From Pseudomonas sp. P5_109 (lineage in GTDB: Bacteria; Pseudomonadota; Gammaproteobacteria; Pseudomonadales; Pseudomonadaceae): DNA of 64,000 nucleotides. Made by a program: the position numbers and the translations under genes. Of this stretch, positions 17,087 to 25,176 are shown one piece after another (the first letter of the stretch is position 1; every line of letters begins with the position of its first letter). The notes beneath the pieces are model-generated. The model searched no databases. It was not told where the DNA came from and was given only the letters and a program-made list of their open reading frames with translations. The DNA lies in the NCBI RefSeq assembly GCF_034009455.1, contig NZ_CP125380.1:2521001-2585000 (forward strand), given 5' to 3'.

Positions 17087-17614
17087 ATGACGATGGAAAA
17101 CAATTGGCTTGATCAAGTGACCGAAAAACTCACCCGACAGACCGCTCGCAGCACGTCGCGTCGAGGTTTTCTCGGCGGCCTGGGCACCCTGTTGATCGGT
17201 GCGGGCGCCTTTACGCTGCTGCCGGTTTATCGCAACAGTGCCTTTGCCTCCACGGGCATTGCTGAAGAAGGCAATCCCAATAGCTGCGACTACTGGAGAC
17301 ATTGTGCGATCGACGGTTTTCTCTGTGGATGTTGCGGTGGCACGGCTAGCAGTTGTCCGCCTGGCACCGTGAAGTCGGACATCACCTGGATCGGCACCTG
17401 CCGAAACCCTACGGACGGCAAGGACTACGTCATTTCCTACAACGACTGTTGTGGCAAAAGTAATTGTGGGCGCTGCATCTGCCAGCGAGATCAGGGCGAC
17501 ACGCCGATCTATCGGCCGCAGAGCTCGAACGATCTCAATTGGTGTACCGGCAGCCAGGCGAATGTGCCTTATCACTGCTCGCTGTCGGTCGTGATAGGAG
17601 TGAAGGAACAATGA
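17087..17614 (+). CDS. aauA: Aromatic/aralkylamine dehydrogenase light (beta) chain, TTQ precursor
   Basis: 175 residues beginning with a long twin-arginine-type leader (STSRRGFLGG) and then a Cys-rich domain of about 120 residues with 14 cysteines. Trp101 (DITWIGTC) and Trp152 (LNWCTG) are exactly 51 residues apart. That is the spacing of the two tryptophans cross-linked into tryptophan tryptophylquinone in MADH (57/108) and AADH (109/160). Asp120 (SYNDCC) sits 19 residues after the first Trp, matching the catalytic Asp (76 in MADH, 128 in AADH). All residues needed for cofactor formation and catalysis are therefore present. The enzyme deaminates amines such as tyramine, phenylethylamine or tryptamine to aldehydes and passes electrons to a periplasmic carrier. 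It overlaps the next gene by 4 bp. Confidence 0.93.
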   Translation: MTMENNWLDQVTEKLTRQTARSTSRRGFLGGLGTLLIGAGAFTLLPVYRNSAFASTGIAEEGNPNSCDYWRHCAIDGFLCGCCGGTASSCPPGTVKSDITWIGTCRNPTDGKDYVISYNDCCGKSNCGRCICQRDQGDTPIYRPQSSNDLNWCTGSQANVPYHCSLSVVIGVKEQ

Positions 17615-18054
17615 TTCGCGCAGTTGCTCTGGGGCTTCTCCTGTCCAGCAGCTGCAGTTGGGCGACCGAGCCGGCTCAGGTCGATTACATGCTCAATTGT
17701 CAGGGTTGCCATTTACCAGATGGCAGCGGCTTTCCCGCACGACAGGTGCCAGATTTGCGTAATCGGATGGGCAGCTTTCTCAGTGTGCCGGGCGGTCGCG
17801 AGTATCTGGTGCAGGTGCCGGGGACCGCCCAGACGGCGCTGCCCGATTCTGATCTGGCACGCTTGCTGAACTGGATGCTCGGCAGCTTCAGTGCGGCACA
17901 GATACCGGCGGATTTTCAACCCTATACCGCTGCTGAAGTAGGCACCTTGCGTCAGCATCCCCTGGCCAGCCCATCAGTCATTCAAGCGCATCTGCTTGAA
18001 CAGATCGTTCAGCGTGAGCAACAGCAGCACAGTGGAGCATTCGCAGATGAATAA
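17611..18054 (+). CDS. Periplasmic c-type cytochrome, monoheme
   Basis: 147 residues with a Sec signal peptide and one CxxCH (NCQGCHLPDG at residues 30-34). ATG 17611 overlaps the aauA stop (ATGA), and a ribosome site GGAGTGAAGGA lies upstream. The stop overlaps the next cytochrome gene. As I recall, the Alcaligenes aau cluster also has cytochrome-like genes downstream of aauA. The likely job is accepting electrons from the TTQ enzyme, replacing amicyanin; this is inferred. Confidence 0.85.
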   Translation: MIRAVALGLLLSSSCSWATEPAQVDYMLNCQGCHLPDGSGFPARQVPDLRNRMGSFLSVPGGREYLVQVPGTAQTALPDSDLARLLNWMLGSFSAAQIPADFQPYTAAEVGTLRQHPLASPSVIQAHLLEQIVQREQQQHSGAFADE

Positions 18055-18670
18055 GATGACCAGCCTGGCCTTACTGTTTCTGGCTCCGCTCGCCACCCAG
18101 GCGACGGAGGCGCCCACTGCAGCACTGAGTGCAACCTGTGCGGTGTGCCACGGCGCAGAAGGCCAGGGTAATCAGGCGTTGGGCGCACCGCGCCTGGCGG
18201 GGCAGAACGTACAATATCTGGCTCGTCAGCTGCTGAATTTCAAAGCCGGCCGGCGCGGTTACGCTCAACAGGATCAGGCGGGGCAGAGCATGCGTGCGAT
18301 TACCCTGAGCCTCAGTGAAGAGCAGCTTGCCAGTCTGGCCGCGCACTACGCCGGTCTGCAACTGGCCAAGGCGCCACAGTCTGACAGTGCCACTGCCAAA
18401 GTTGGCGCAGCACGCTATCAGGATACCTGTGCGGCTTGCCACGGCCAATTTGCCCAAGGTTATGCACACCTGCAGGCACCTGATTTGCGAATCCTTGACG
18501 GCTGGTATATCGATCAGCAGCTGAACAATTACGCTCAGGGTTGGCGGGGGGCAGATGAGTATTCCGATATCCAGGGCAAGTGGATGCAAGCCATTGCTAC
18601 CCAGATCAATAACAAAGAACGGCAAGCCGTGGTCGACTTCATAGGAACACTGGGTGTTGATCCAAAGTAA
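18047..18670 (+). CDS. Diheme cytochrome c (c4/c553-like)
   Basis: 207 residues. A signal peptide is followed by two similar halves, each with CxxCH (CAVCH at 31-35, CAACH near 128-132), as in cytochrome c4. ATG 18047 overlaps the upstream stop. It probably relays electrons from the amine dehydrogenase and monoheme cytochrome to a terminal oxidase. It is about half the size of MauG and lacks the diheme peroxidase layout, so it should not be taken as the TTQ-forming enzyme. Confidence 0.88.
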   Translation: MNKMTSLALLFLAPLATQATEAPTAALSATCAVCHGAEGQGNQALGAPRLAGQNVQYLARQLLNFKAGRRGYAQQDQAGQSMRAITLSLSEEQLASLAAHYAGLQLAKAPQSDSATAKVGAARYQDTCAACHGQFAQGYAHLQAPDLRILDGWYIDQQLNNYAQGWRGADEYSDIQGKWMQAIATQINNKERQAVVDFIGTLGVDPK

Positions 18671-18703
18671 GGCAACCGGCCAAAGCTGACGCTGTTATCC
18701 GTG

Positions 18704-18733
18704 AGCCCTCCGCTGCCAGCGGAGGGGGCTTTC
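18704..18733. terminator. Terminator closing the aau operon
   Basis: AGCCCTCCGCT, loop GCC, AGCGGAGGGGGCT, then TTCT. It is the first strong hairpin after the diheme cytochrome and lies between convergent genes, so it may serve both. Confidence 0.75.
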
Positions 18734-18782
18734 TATTGCGGCTTGTCACAGAGTCTCATGAGTATCGCTGAAATCTATTTGA

Positions 18783-19556
18783 TCAACCGGCGGCTGCGAC
18801 CAGACCACCGTCCAGCGCCAGCGTATGTCCGGTGATCCAGGAAGAGGCCCTGGATGCCAGGAAGATGGCAGCGCCAGCCATATCGTCCTGATTGCCAAGA
18901 CGCCCCCTCGGGACCGTGGCCATGATTGAGCCTATATCTTGCTCAACCGCGTAAGCCGTCATTTTCGTGTGAAAAAAGCCGGGCGCGATGGCGTTGACAT
19001 TGATATGAGCGGGAGCCAGATCAACCGCGAGATGCCGGGTCAGGTGAATCAGGCCTGCCTTGCTGGCAGAGTACGCATAATTATCGACTCCGGGATTTAC
19101 CAGGCCGTTGACCGAGGCAATATTGATCACCCGGGACGGAGTCTCTGCTTTAGCCGCAGTTTTGAGCAGCCCGAGCAGACGCTGCGTCAAAAAGAACGGT
19201 GACTTCAGATTCAGATCCACAACCTTGTCCCAACCCGCCTCTGGATACACGGAAAACTCCGCGCCCCAGGTAGCGCCGGCATTGTTAACCAGGATGTCCA
19301 GGCCGGACTCACGCTTGCCAATCTCATCGACCAAAAACTCGATGCCCTCCAGGCTGGAGAGGTCAGCACGGATCGCAACGCACTCGCCAAGGCTTGCAAC
19401 AGCGTTGGTAAAATTCGCCAGCTCATCCTGATTTCGCGATGAAATGTACACCTTGACCCCGCATTGCAGGTACGCCCGCGCGATCATCGCGCCAATCCCT
19501 CGCGCCCCACCGGTGACCAGCGCCACCCGACCTTGCAAACTGAATAGATCCTGCAT
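18783..19556 (-). CDS. SDR-family oxidoreductase (FabG-like)
   Basis: 257 residues. Classical short-chain dehydrogenase with GGARGIG near the N-terminus, NNAG near residue 90, a catalytic Ser in NIASVNG, and YSASKAG. The ATG at 19556 has GGAG 5-6 bp upstream and gives the normal family length; the open frame continues about 95 codons upstream without resemblance. The C-terminal GHTLALDGGL is usual for 3-oxoacyl/hydroxyacyl reductases. It lies downstream of another SDR and an acyl-CoA dehydrogenase on the same strand, so it may reduce or oxidise a hydroxyacyl-CoA-type intermediate. Confidence 0.88.
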   Translation of the reverse strand: MQDLFSLQGRVALVTGGARGIGAMIARAYLQCGVKVYISSRNQDELANFTNAVASLGECVAIRADLSSLEGIEFLVDEIGKRESGLDILVNNAGATWGAEFSVYPEAGWDKVVDLNLKSPFFLTQRLLGLLKTAAKAETPSRVINIASVNGLVNPGVDNYAYSASKAGLIHLTRHLAVDLAPAHINVNAIAPGFFHTKMTAYAVEQDIGSIMATVPRGRLGNQDDMAGAAIFLASRASSWITGHTLALDGGLVAAAG

Positions 19557-19638
19557 ACTGCCTCCGAGAAAAACGCGCCCGTCCGTCAACCGGACAAGCG
19601 CAGGAATTGAATTGGATGCGCCGCTCAGGCGTGCGATC

Positions 19639-20562
19639 TCATTGATTGCCGAAGCTGGCGGCAGCCTTGGACAGGAACTTCTCTGTCTGCTTGAAGCCCG
19701 CCTCCAGGGCGCATTGATCTGTGGTGTCACAGATAACGTCCCAGGTCGCCAGCACACTCTCAGGGGTCTGCAAGGCAGGTGGGAGGAACACGCCATTGGT
19801 CTCGAAAATCCGCGTAGTGGCATAGCCACCTGCACCGGCACAGAGGATCGTGCGCTGCGGTGCTCCCTCGTGGCACAGCATTAGCGCGCCTGCGGTAACC
19901 GACTCAGGGGTCAAGAGTTCAAGTACCGTCTTGTCCAATAGATCTTCGGTCATGCGAGTGGCGGCAGTGGGGGCCAGCGCATTGACCCGGATATCGTGTT
20001 TCTGTCCCTCCAGCGCCAAAGTATTCATGAGCCCTACAACCGCCATCTTGGCCGCACCGTAATTCGACTGACCGAAATTGCCGTAGAGACCGGAAGAGGA
20101 GGTGGTCATGACAATTCGCCCATAGTTCTGCGCCCGCATGATTTCCCAGACGGCCTTGGTGCAGTTGACCGAGCCCATCAGGTGCACGTCCATCACCAGC
20201 CTGAAGTCGGCCAGGTCCATCCTGGAGAAGCTTTTATCGCGAAGTATTCCGGCGTTGTTGAGCAGAATATCGACCCGCCCCCAACGCTCCATGACCTGCG
20301 CGACCATCGCCTCGACTTCAGAAAAGTTGGCAACATTGGCGCCGTTGGCAATGGCTTCGCCGCCCATGGCCTGGATTTGCGCAACCACCTCGTCTGCAGC
20401 CTGCAACGAGTTACCCGCGCCGTCACGGGCGCCTCCCAGATCATTCACCACCACCTTGGCACCGCGCCTGGCCAATGCCAGCGCATGGGAGCGTCCGAGT
20501 CCGTTTCCGGCTCCGGTGACGATGGCGACACGCCCAGTGAAATCGATACTTTGCTGACTCAT
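19639..20562 (-). CDS. SDR-family protein resembling 17-beta-HSD4/MFE-2 dehydrogenase domain
   Basis: 307 residues. VTGAGNGLGRSHALALARRG and VVNDLGG at the N-terminus, NNAGILRDKSF, TTSSSGLYGNFGQ and YGAAKMA are the typical pattern of the (3R)-hydroxyacyl-CoA dehydrogenase domain of multifunctional enzyme type 2. The ATG at 20562 follows AGAGG. It would oxidise a 3-hydroxyacyl-CoA with NAD+. It is placed between an acyl-CoA dehydrogenase (upstream) and a second SDR (downstream), which suggests a short beta-oxidation-like pathway. No enoyl-CoA hydratase or thiolase is present in the window. Confidence 0.88.
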   Translation of the reverse strand: MSQQSIDFTGRVAIVTGAGNGLGRSHALALARRGAKVVVNDLGGARDGAGNSLQAADEVVAQIQAMGGEAIANGANVANFSEVEAMVAQVMERWGRVDILLNNAGILRDKSFSRMDLADFRLVMDVHLMGSVNCTKAVWEIMRAQNYGRIVMTTSSSGLYGNFGQSNYGAAKMAVVGLMNTLALEGQKHDIRVNALAPTAATRMTEDLLDKTVLELLTPESVTAGALMLCHEGAPQRTILCAGAGGYATTRIFETNGVFLPPALQTPESVLATWDVICDTTDQCALEAGFKQTEKFLSKAAASFGNQ

Positions 20563-20620
20563 ATGAAACCTCTGCGATTGATACGGTTATTCAACGGACA
20601 AACCAGGTACGCCGCAGCCA

Positions 20621-22426
20621 TCAAAACCACTCTTCTCGGGCCATGTAGAAGGCATCTTCGAAGTCGCACAGAATCTGTTTCCAGACCTGTATCTCTGGCA
20701 GTTCGTAGGCGTAGAAGTATTTGAGGGCTTGCAACTTGCCCAGGTAGAAGTTTCGGTCATCCTCATGCGGATCCCTGGCCAGGCCAGCGCTCGCGGCTAT
20801 GCCTTGCTTGAGCCACATCCAGGCCACAACCACGTTGCCAAACAGCTCCAGGTACTTGACCGAATTGGCCAGCGCCAAGTCGATGTGCAGTTTCTGCATG
20901 CCGCCAAGAACAGCACCGGTGGTTTCCTCAAGCACTTGAATGGCGACCAGAAGCGCAGCCGCAGGCTCCTGCAATGCCGGGTGCTGGGTGGCCGTCTCAA
21001 TGTCGTCACGCATCCTGCTGATACAGTTCGTGTATCCGGCCATATTGTCGGCGGGCACCTTGCGTGCGAGCAGGTCAAGCGACTGCACGCCATAGGTGCC
21101 CTCATGGATCGAGTTGAGGCGGTTGTCGCGGTAGAACATCTCGACCGGATGCTCATTGGTATAGCCATGTCCACCCAACACCTGAATCGCCAGGCTATTG
21201 GCCCGCGGACCATATTCGGATGGCCAGGACTTGATGATCGGCGTCAGGAAATCCAGCAGTACCTTTGCGCTTCTGCGCTCGGCCTCGTCAGGAGCAGTGC
21301 GCACGTCGTCAGCCAGTTGTGCACCAAACAGACACAGGCTATAGGCACCTTCGGCATAGGCCTTTTGTGCCAACAGCATGCGCCGCACATCCGCATGCTC
21401 AATGATTCGCACGGGCGCAGAGAGCGGATCCCTGGACGAAGGTAAACGCCCCTGTCGCCGCTCCTTCGCGTAGTCGAGGGAGTACTGATAACCGCTCAAA
21501 GCTGTGAGTGCGGCGCTGGTTCCGACCATGATGCGTGCCTCATTCATCATGTGGAACATGTAGCGAATACCCTGATTCTCCTCACCTACCAGGTAGCCGA
21601 TCGAGCCGCCCTGTTCACCGAAGTTGATCGCACAGGAGGTTTGCCCGCGCCCACCCATCTTGTGGAACAAGCCAGCCAGGCTCACATCATTGCGGCTGCC
21701 GACCGCACCTGTTTCATCGACCAGATACTTGGGAACAATGAACAGGGATACGCCCTTGATGCCCTTGGGCGCGCCTTTGATCCTTGCCAGGACGAGGTGA
21801 ACAATATTTTCGCTAAGGTTGTGATCACCGCCAGAAATGAAGATCTTGTTGCCAGAGATCAGGTAACGACCCTCTTCAGTCCTGGTCGCGCTGGTCGTCA
21901 GGTCTGCCAACCCCGAGCCCGCCGACGGCTCGGTCATGGCCATGGTTCCGGCGAACCGGCCCTGACGCATCGGCACGACCCACTTCTCGACCTGTTCGGG
22001 CGTGCCGTGGGCCTCGATAAGATTGCAGTTGGCATTGGTCAGACTGGTGTAACCCAGTGTGGTGCTGCCAGCAGCTGACAGGAAAGAAGTGGCCACACTT
22101 GCAACAATGGCCGGCAATTGCATGCCACCCAATTCATAATCGGCTTGCGGGCAAGCGAGCCCGGATTGGATAACAGCATCGATTGCAGGCTTGATCTCGG
22201 GAAGCATGTGCACCTGCTTGCCGTCGAACGTAGGCTGTTGCACATCCACCTTCTGCCGGATTGGCAGGAAGTAGCGTTGCGCGATCTTGCGCCCGGTTTC
22301 GATGGCCGCCAGATAAGTTTCCTTGCTGTGCTCGGCATAGCGCGGGCGGGCGGTCAGGGCTTGCGCATCGAACAACTCGAACAGATAGAAATGCAGATCT
22401 CTGACGTTTAGTATGGAGGCCGCCAT
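20621..22426 (-). CDS. Acyl-CoA dehydrogenase (large FadE-like, with C-terminal extension)
   Basis: 601 residues, longer than the classical 380-400 and typical of the AcdB/FadE5-like group with an extra C-terminal domain. Visible are TMAMTEPSAGSGL (FAD/substrate segment near residue 160), KIFISGGDHN, QVLGGHGYTNEHPVE, and NSIHEGTYGVQSLDLL, where the Glu is probably the catalytic base. GGAG precedes the ATG at 22426 by 7 bp. It is the first gene of a leftward unit with the two SDRs and is divergent from the XRE regulator 101 bp away, which is the natural candidate to control it. The acyl-CoA substrate is unknown. Confidence 0.9.
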   Translation of the reverse strand: MAASILNVRDLHFYLFELFDAQALTARPRYAEHSKETYLAAIETGRKIAQRYFLPIRQKVDVQQPTFDGKQVHMLPEIKPAIDAVIQSGLACPQADYELGGMQLPAIVASVATSFLSAAGSTTLGYTSLTNANCNLIEAHGTPEQVEKWVVPMRQGRFAGTMAMTEPSAGSGLADLTTSATRTEEGRYLISGNKIFISGGDHNLSENIVHLVLARIKGAPKGIKGVSLFIVPKYLVDETGAVGSRNDVSLAGLFHKMGGRGQTSCAINFGEQGGSIGYLVGEENQGIRYMFHMMNEARIMVGTSAALTALSGYQYSLDYAKERRQGRLPSSRDPLSAPVRIIEHADVRRMLLAQKAYAEGAYSLCLFGAQLADDVRTAPDEAERRSAKVLLDFLTPIIKSWPSEYGPRANSLAIQVLGGHGYTNEHPVEMFYRDNRLNSIHEGTYGVQSLDLLARKVPADNMAGYTNCISRMRDDIETATQHPALQEPAAALLVAIQVLEETTGAVLGGMQKLHIDLALANSVKYLELFGNVVVAWMWLKQGIAASAGLARDPHEDDRNFYLGKLQALKYFYAYELPEIQVWKQILCDFEDAFYMAREEWF

Positions 22427-22527
22427 GGTATTACTCCGCGAAGAATGGACGAGACCCGCCCATTTTGCCGAGGCCGGCCCCAGTCACCACGACATGGGAT
22501 GTCTGATAGAAGGGATTTCTCGCAACA

Positions 22528-23370
22528 ATGGACATGGCCGAGACACAACACTTACAGCGCTTTGCTGACTTTCTCAGGTTCTGGCGCGGAGTCTTCGGGC
22601 TGAGCCAGGAGCAACTGGCCGAAATGGTCGGCACCTCGACTCGACATGTCAGTCGCCTGGAAAACGGGATAAGCAAGCCAAGTGAGGTGCTGACCGACCA
22701 CATCGCGGACGCGCTAAAGCTTGGCCGCAGGGATCGCAGCCATCTGCGCATTGCTGCGGGCTACGCGACCAATGAAATAGCGCAGGACTTTCACAGCCCG
22801 GATCTCAAGTGGTTAAGGTCTGCAATGCTCAGAACATTGCAGACACTGGATCCGTATCCATCCACCCTGACTGATGGCGCGGGCAATATCCTGATGGTCA
22901 ACAAGGCCTGGGTAGGCTTCTATCAGGACAAAGTCGATACCGAGCGGCTCAGGCAAACTGTCAACTTGTATGACTTTCTGTTCAACGACGGCAGCGATGG
23001 CGCGCTGAGCGAGGAATGGCAAGACGCATTGTCGTTGGTGATCATGGCGTTCAAGCAGCATGTCATGCTCAACGGCAGCGATCAGGAAAATCAGACCCTG
23101 AAGCGCATTCTTGACTACCCCAACGTTCCAACTGACTGGAAAATACGCGCCTCCAGACTCGAGCCCAGAGCCAGCTTCAAAGTCAAAATTCAGCATCAGG
23201 GAATGGTCAGGGGCTTCTATAGTGTCAGCCAGATGGTTGGCGCACTTGGCCCGGCGGCCTACATGACCGAACCTAGGCTCAGCATCAACACCCTCTATCC
23301 CGAAGATGCCGCACTGAGCCTTGAAAAGCTGCTGCTTACCCCCCTAGAACATCCCCTGCTGTTCTACTGA
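22528..23370 (+). CDS. XRE-family regulator with MmyB-like ligand-binding domain
   Basis: 280 residues. HTH_XRE is at about residues 10-65 (FGLSQEQLAEMVGTSTRHVS), followed by a PAS-like MmyB-type domain. That architecture binds acyl/fatty-acid-like ligands in characterised relatives and often sits divergent from SDR or acyl-CoA dehydrogenase genes. This supports regulation of the neighbouring acyl-CoA dehydrogenase-SDR unit. The start may be ATG 22528 or 22534. Confidence 0.88.
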   Translation: MDMAETQHLQRFADFLRFWRGVFGLSQEQLAEMVGTSTRHVSRLENGISKPSEVLTDHIADALKLGRRDRSHLRIAAGYATNEIAQDFHSPDLKWLRSAMLRTLQTLDPYPSTLTDGAGNILMVNKAWVGFYQDKVDTERLRQTVNLYDFLFNDGSDGALSEEWQDALSLVIMAFKQHVMLNGSDQENQTLKRILDYPNVPTDWKIRASRLEPRASFKVKIQHQGMVRGFYSVSQMVGALGPAAYMTEPRLSINTLYPEDAALSLEKLLLTPLEHPLLFY

Positions 23371-23547
23371 GTGGCAGCCGCTCAACCGCATGGTTAACGC
23401 CATTGGCACAATCAATTCAGCGTCCTGATACTAGAGAACGGCTACGGTTTTGAACCATGTAGCCGATGGGCTATGTCGAGGTTGGTGCCACAAACTCCAT
23501 AGCCCCCACTCATCAACATTGCCATCGCTGGATGACTGCTCTTGGTC

Positions 23548-23689
23548 GATTCTGTGGAAAAAGTTGGCTTCGGTTTCCACTGCAAAAAAGTGCGCGTCTG
23601 AGATTGAAATTCGTGTTTTGCGCAGAAGGTTCAGGGCTCAGATTTGATGTGGCAGCGCGCAAAAAAAGGTGTTTTCACCGCTCAATGCA
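23548..23689. repeat. Diverged insertion-sequence-like repeat, copy 1
   Basis: About 140 bp related to 25475-25603: GATTCTGTGGAAAAAGT, then GAGATTGAAAT, GCAGCG.GCAAAAAA and GTTTTCACC..TCAATG. It has the look of the end of a transposable element, with no transposase left. The stretch 23371-23547 before it shows nothing supportable. Confidence 0.45.
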
Positions 23690-23738
23690 TGGCTACGTCC
23701 AATTTCAGAGCGTAACTTCCACCGAAACCGCAAGACAT

Positions 23739-23912
23739 GCTTCGGCGCTTCGCGTCGATGAACTTGCGGCCGGTGTGCAGATGAGCACTCCGACCTTTCA
23801 CCACCACTTCCGTCAACTCGCCGCAATGAGCCCTCTGCAGTACCAAAAATGGCTGCGACTGAAAGAAGCAAGACGGTTGATGCACAATGAACACCAGGAC
23901 GTATCCATTGAC
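23739..23912 (+). pseudogene. AraC-type HTH domain fragment
   Basis: About 58 residues match the first HTH of an AraC regulator: LRVDELAAGVQMSTPTFHHH, then MSPLQYQKWLRLKEARRLM. The rest of the gene is gone. On the 5' side the frame enters the IS-like repeat; on the 3' side it runs antisense into the integrase remnant near 23913. Confidence 0.6.
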
Positions 23913-23914
23913 GT

Positions 23915-24206
23915 CTTTACTTGTCCGGCCTCTACCTTAGCAGTGGCGTATGCCTGTGCCTTGGCTGTTTTCGTTTGCTCGTTGGGATTGATCTGCTCAT
24001 CAATGAGCGCTCGAGCCTGATTGCGGGCCTTGCGGATGTCCGTCAGGGATTTGCGTGGCCAGGACGCCGCAGGCGTACTCTTTGTTCTGGTCACCCCACC
24101 GATACCGATAGAAAAAGCTGACTGTCACGCCGTCCTTGCGGACTGAGAGTCGACCGGCCAGATTGCCATCCTCCCTGAGGATTCGGCCGGCATCGTTGGC
24201 GGTCAG
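23915..24206 (-). pseudogene. Tyrosine integrase N-terminal remnant (P4-type arm-binding domain)
   Basis: On the minus strand, 24206 down reads LTANDAGRILRED, then LSVRKDGVTVSFFYRYRWG and DQNKEYACG. It then shifts frame by one base near 24064 and continues as SWPRKSLTDIRKARNQARAL and EQINPNEQTKTAKAQA. This is the N-terminal arm-DNA-binding region of island integrases that target tRNA genes. The start codon and first ~10 codons are missing (compare 49640-49709) and the catalytic domain is absent. It abuts the attachment repeat at 24207, exactly where an island integrase would sit. Confidence 0.75.
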
Positions 24207-24211
24207 AGGAG

Positions 24212-24256
24212 ATGGGGTGCTAGGGGTCGAGTGTTCGAATCACTCCGTCCCGACCA
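24212..24256 (+). pseudogene. tRNA-Pro(GGG) 3'-half fragment
   Basis: Identical to 3414-3458: tRNA positions 32-76 with anticodon GGG, T-arm, acceptor 3' strand and CCA. The 5' half is absent. Confidence 0.8.
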
Positions 24257-24264
24257 TATAATTC

Positions 24265-24306
24265 AAGGGGTTGCGAGATTTTATCTCGCGACCCCTTTTT
24301 TATTTT
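24265..24306 (+). terminator. Rho-independent terminator following the tRNA fragment
   Basis: AAGGGGTTGCGAGA - TTTTA - TCTCGCGACCCCTT followed by TTTTATTTTT. The stem is fully paired apart from one G-T. Confidence 0.7.
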
Positions 24307-24410
24307 TGGTCGTTTTTACCCCTACAAAACGACTGGCTTTCGGTGGAATCCTCACCTCTTCCGGAGGAGATGGAAGCAAGATCTACGCGCCGAGCAGTCG
24401 CATGGTGCTG

Positions 24411-25176
24411 TCAGGACAGTCGTGGAAACAGTGCCAATGCGTTATCGCGCAAAATTCTTTGCCGCAGGGCAGGCTGAGCAACGGTGTGCTGTCGATGTTC
24501 CCGGCGAGTTTCAGCACGGCCGCTTCCGGCGTGAAAGGCCAGTCGCTGCCATAGAGCTACTTATCCGGATCGGCGATCTGCAACAGCAGCTCCAACTGAC
24601 ACGGAATAGGAAAGCCTGCCAGATCGAAATGCAGTTTGCGCAGGAGCCCGAACACATGGTCGGAATCCAGCGGTTCCGGTAAACCGATCACCGTCGACGC
24701 CTCGATGATTCGGTCGATCAACAGCGGCATTGTGGCGCCGGTGATCAGTCGGATGTTGGGGAATTTATCCAGCGTGCCTTTGAGGATCATGTTGGTAACC
24801 GCGCGGCTAGTCTCGAACATGAACTCGATCATCGGCGCGGGATAACCCATGGTCAGTCTTTGGCAACAGGGACAGTTTGGCGAAGTCGGATGAATGAACA
24901 ACTCCGCTTTGCGTCGATCGAGCTCCGCGAAGATCGGATCGAGGCGCTCGTCACCGGGATAAATCCCATGCTGGTTGCGCTCGATGACAATGCCGTCTGT
25001 TTTCAGAGCGTCCATCGTGTATTCGAGCTCACGTAGCGAGCCGTCGATATCCGGCAATGGCAGTGACTCCACTCAGGGAGTTCGGGCATGCCGTCAGGCT
25101 TCGAGTGGCCAGCCTCGATTGCCTCCTTGCGATAACGGTCAGGATGATAGTGAGCGTGTCCATCAATGCGCCGCAT
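24411..25176 (-). pseudogene. Amidohydrolase (ACMSD/amidohydrolase-2 type), decayed
   Basis: The parts of one metal-dependent amidohydrolase can be traced in order on the minus strand. From ATG 25176: RIDGHAHYHPDRYRKEAIEA with the HxH metal motif, to PELPEWS. After a frame change and a deletion of perhaps 50 codons: SLRELEYTMDALKTDGIVIE. Then ELFIHPTSPNC and TGATMPLLIDRI. Then an in-frame TAG at 24557-24559 just before LYGSDWPFTPEAA, which carries the metal-binding Asp. A further frameshift precedes QPALRQRILRDNALALF and a natural stop at 24411. At least three lesions make it non-functional. Intact relatives are decarboxylases or hydrolases of aromatic ring-cleavage products. Confidence 0.75.

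Larger units (their letters stand above)
24207..24354. repeat. Direct repeat copy 2: attachment site with tRNA-Pro(GGG) 3' half
   Basis: Matches 3409-3556. It marks the right boundary of the 20.8-kb segment and directly follows the integrase remnant. A further GGAGGAGATGG, resembling the core, lies just beyond at 24363-24373; the same 11-mer occurs at 49776-49786 upstream of another integrase start. Confidence 0.75.

Noticed and set aside
18047..18670. Diheme cytochrome considered as MauG
   Set aside because: It is about 207 residues in two similar c4-like halves, much smaller than the diheme-peroxidase-type MauG.
3414..24256. tRNA-like sequences considered as functional tRNA genes
   Set aside because: Both copies have only positions 32-76; the D-arm and 5' acceptor strand are absent upstream.
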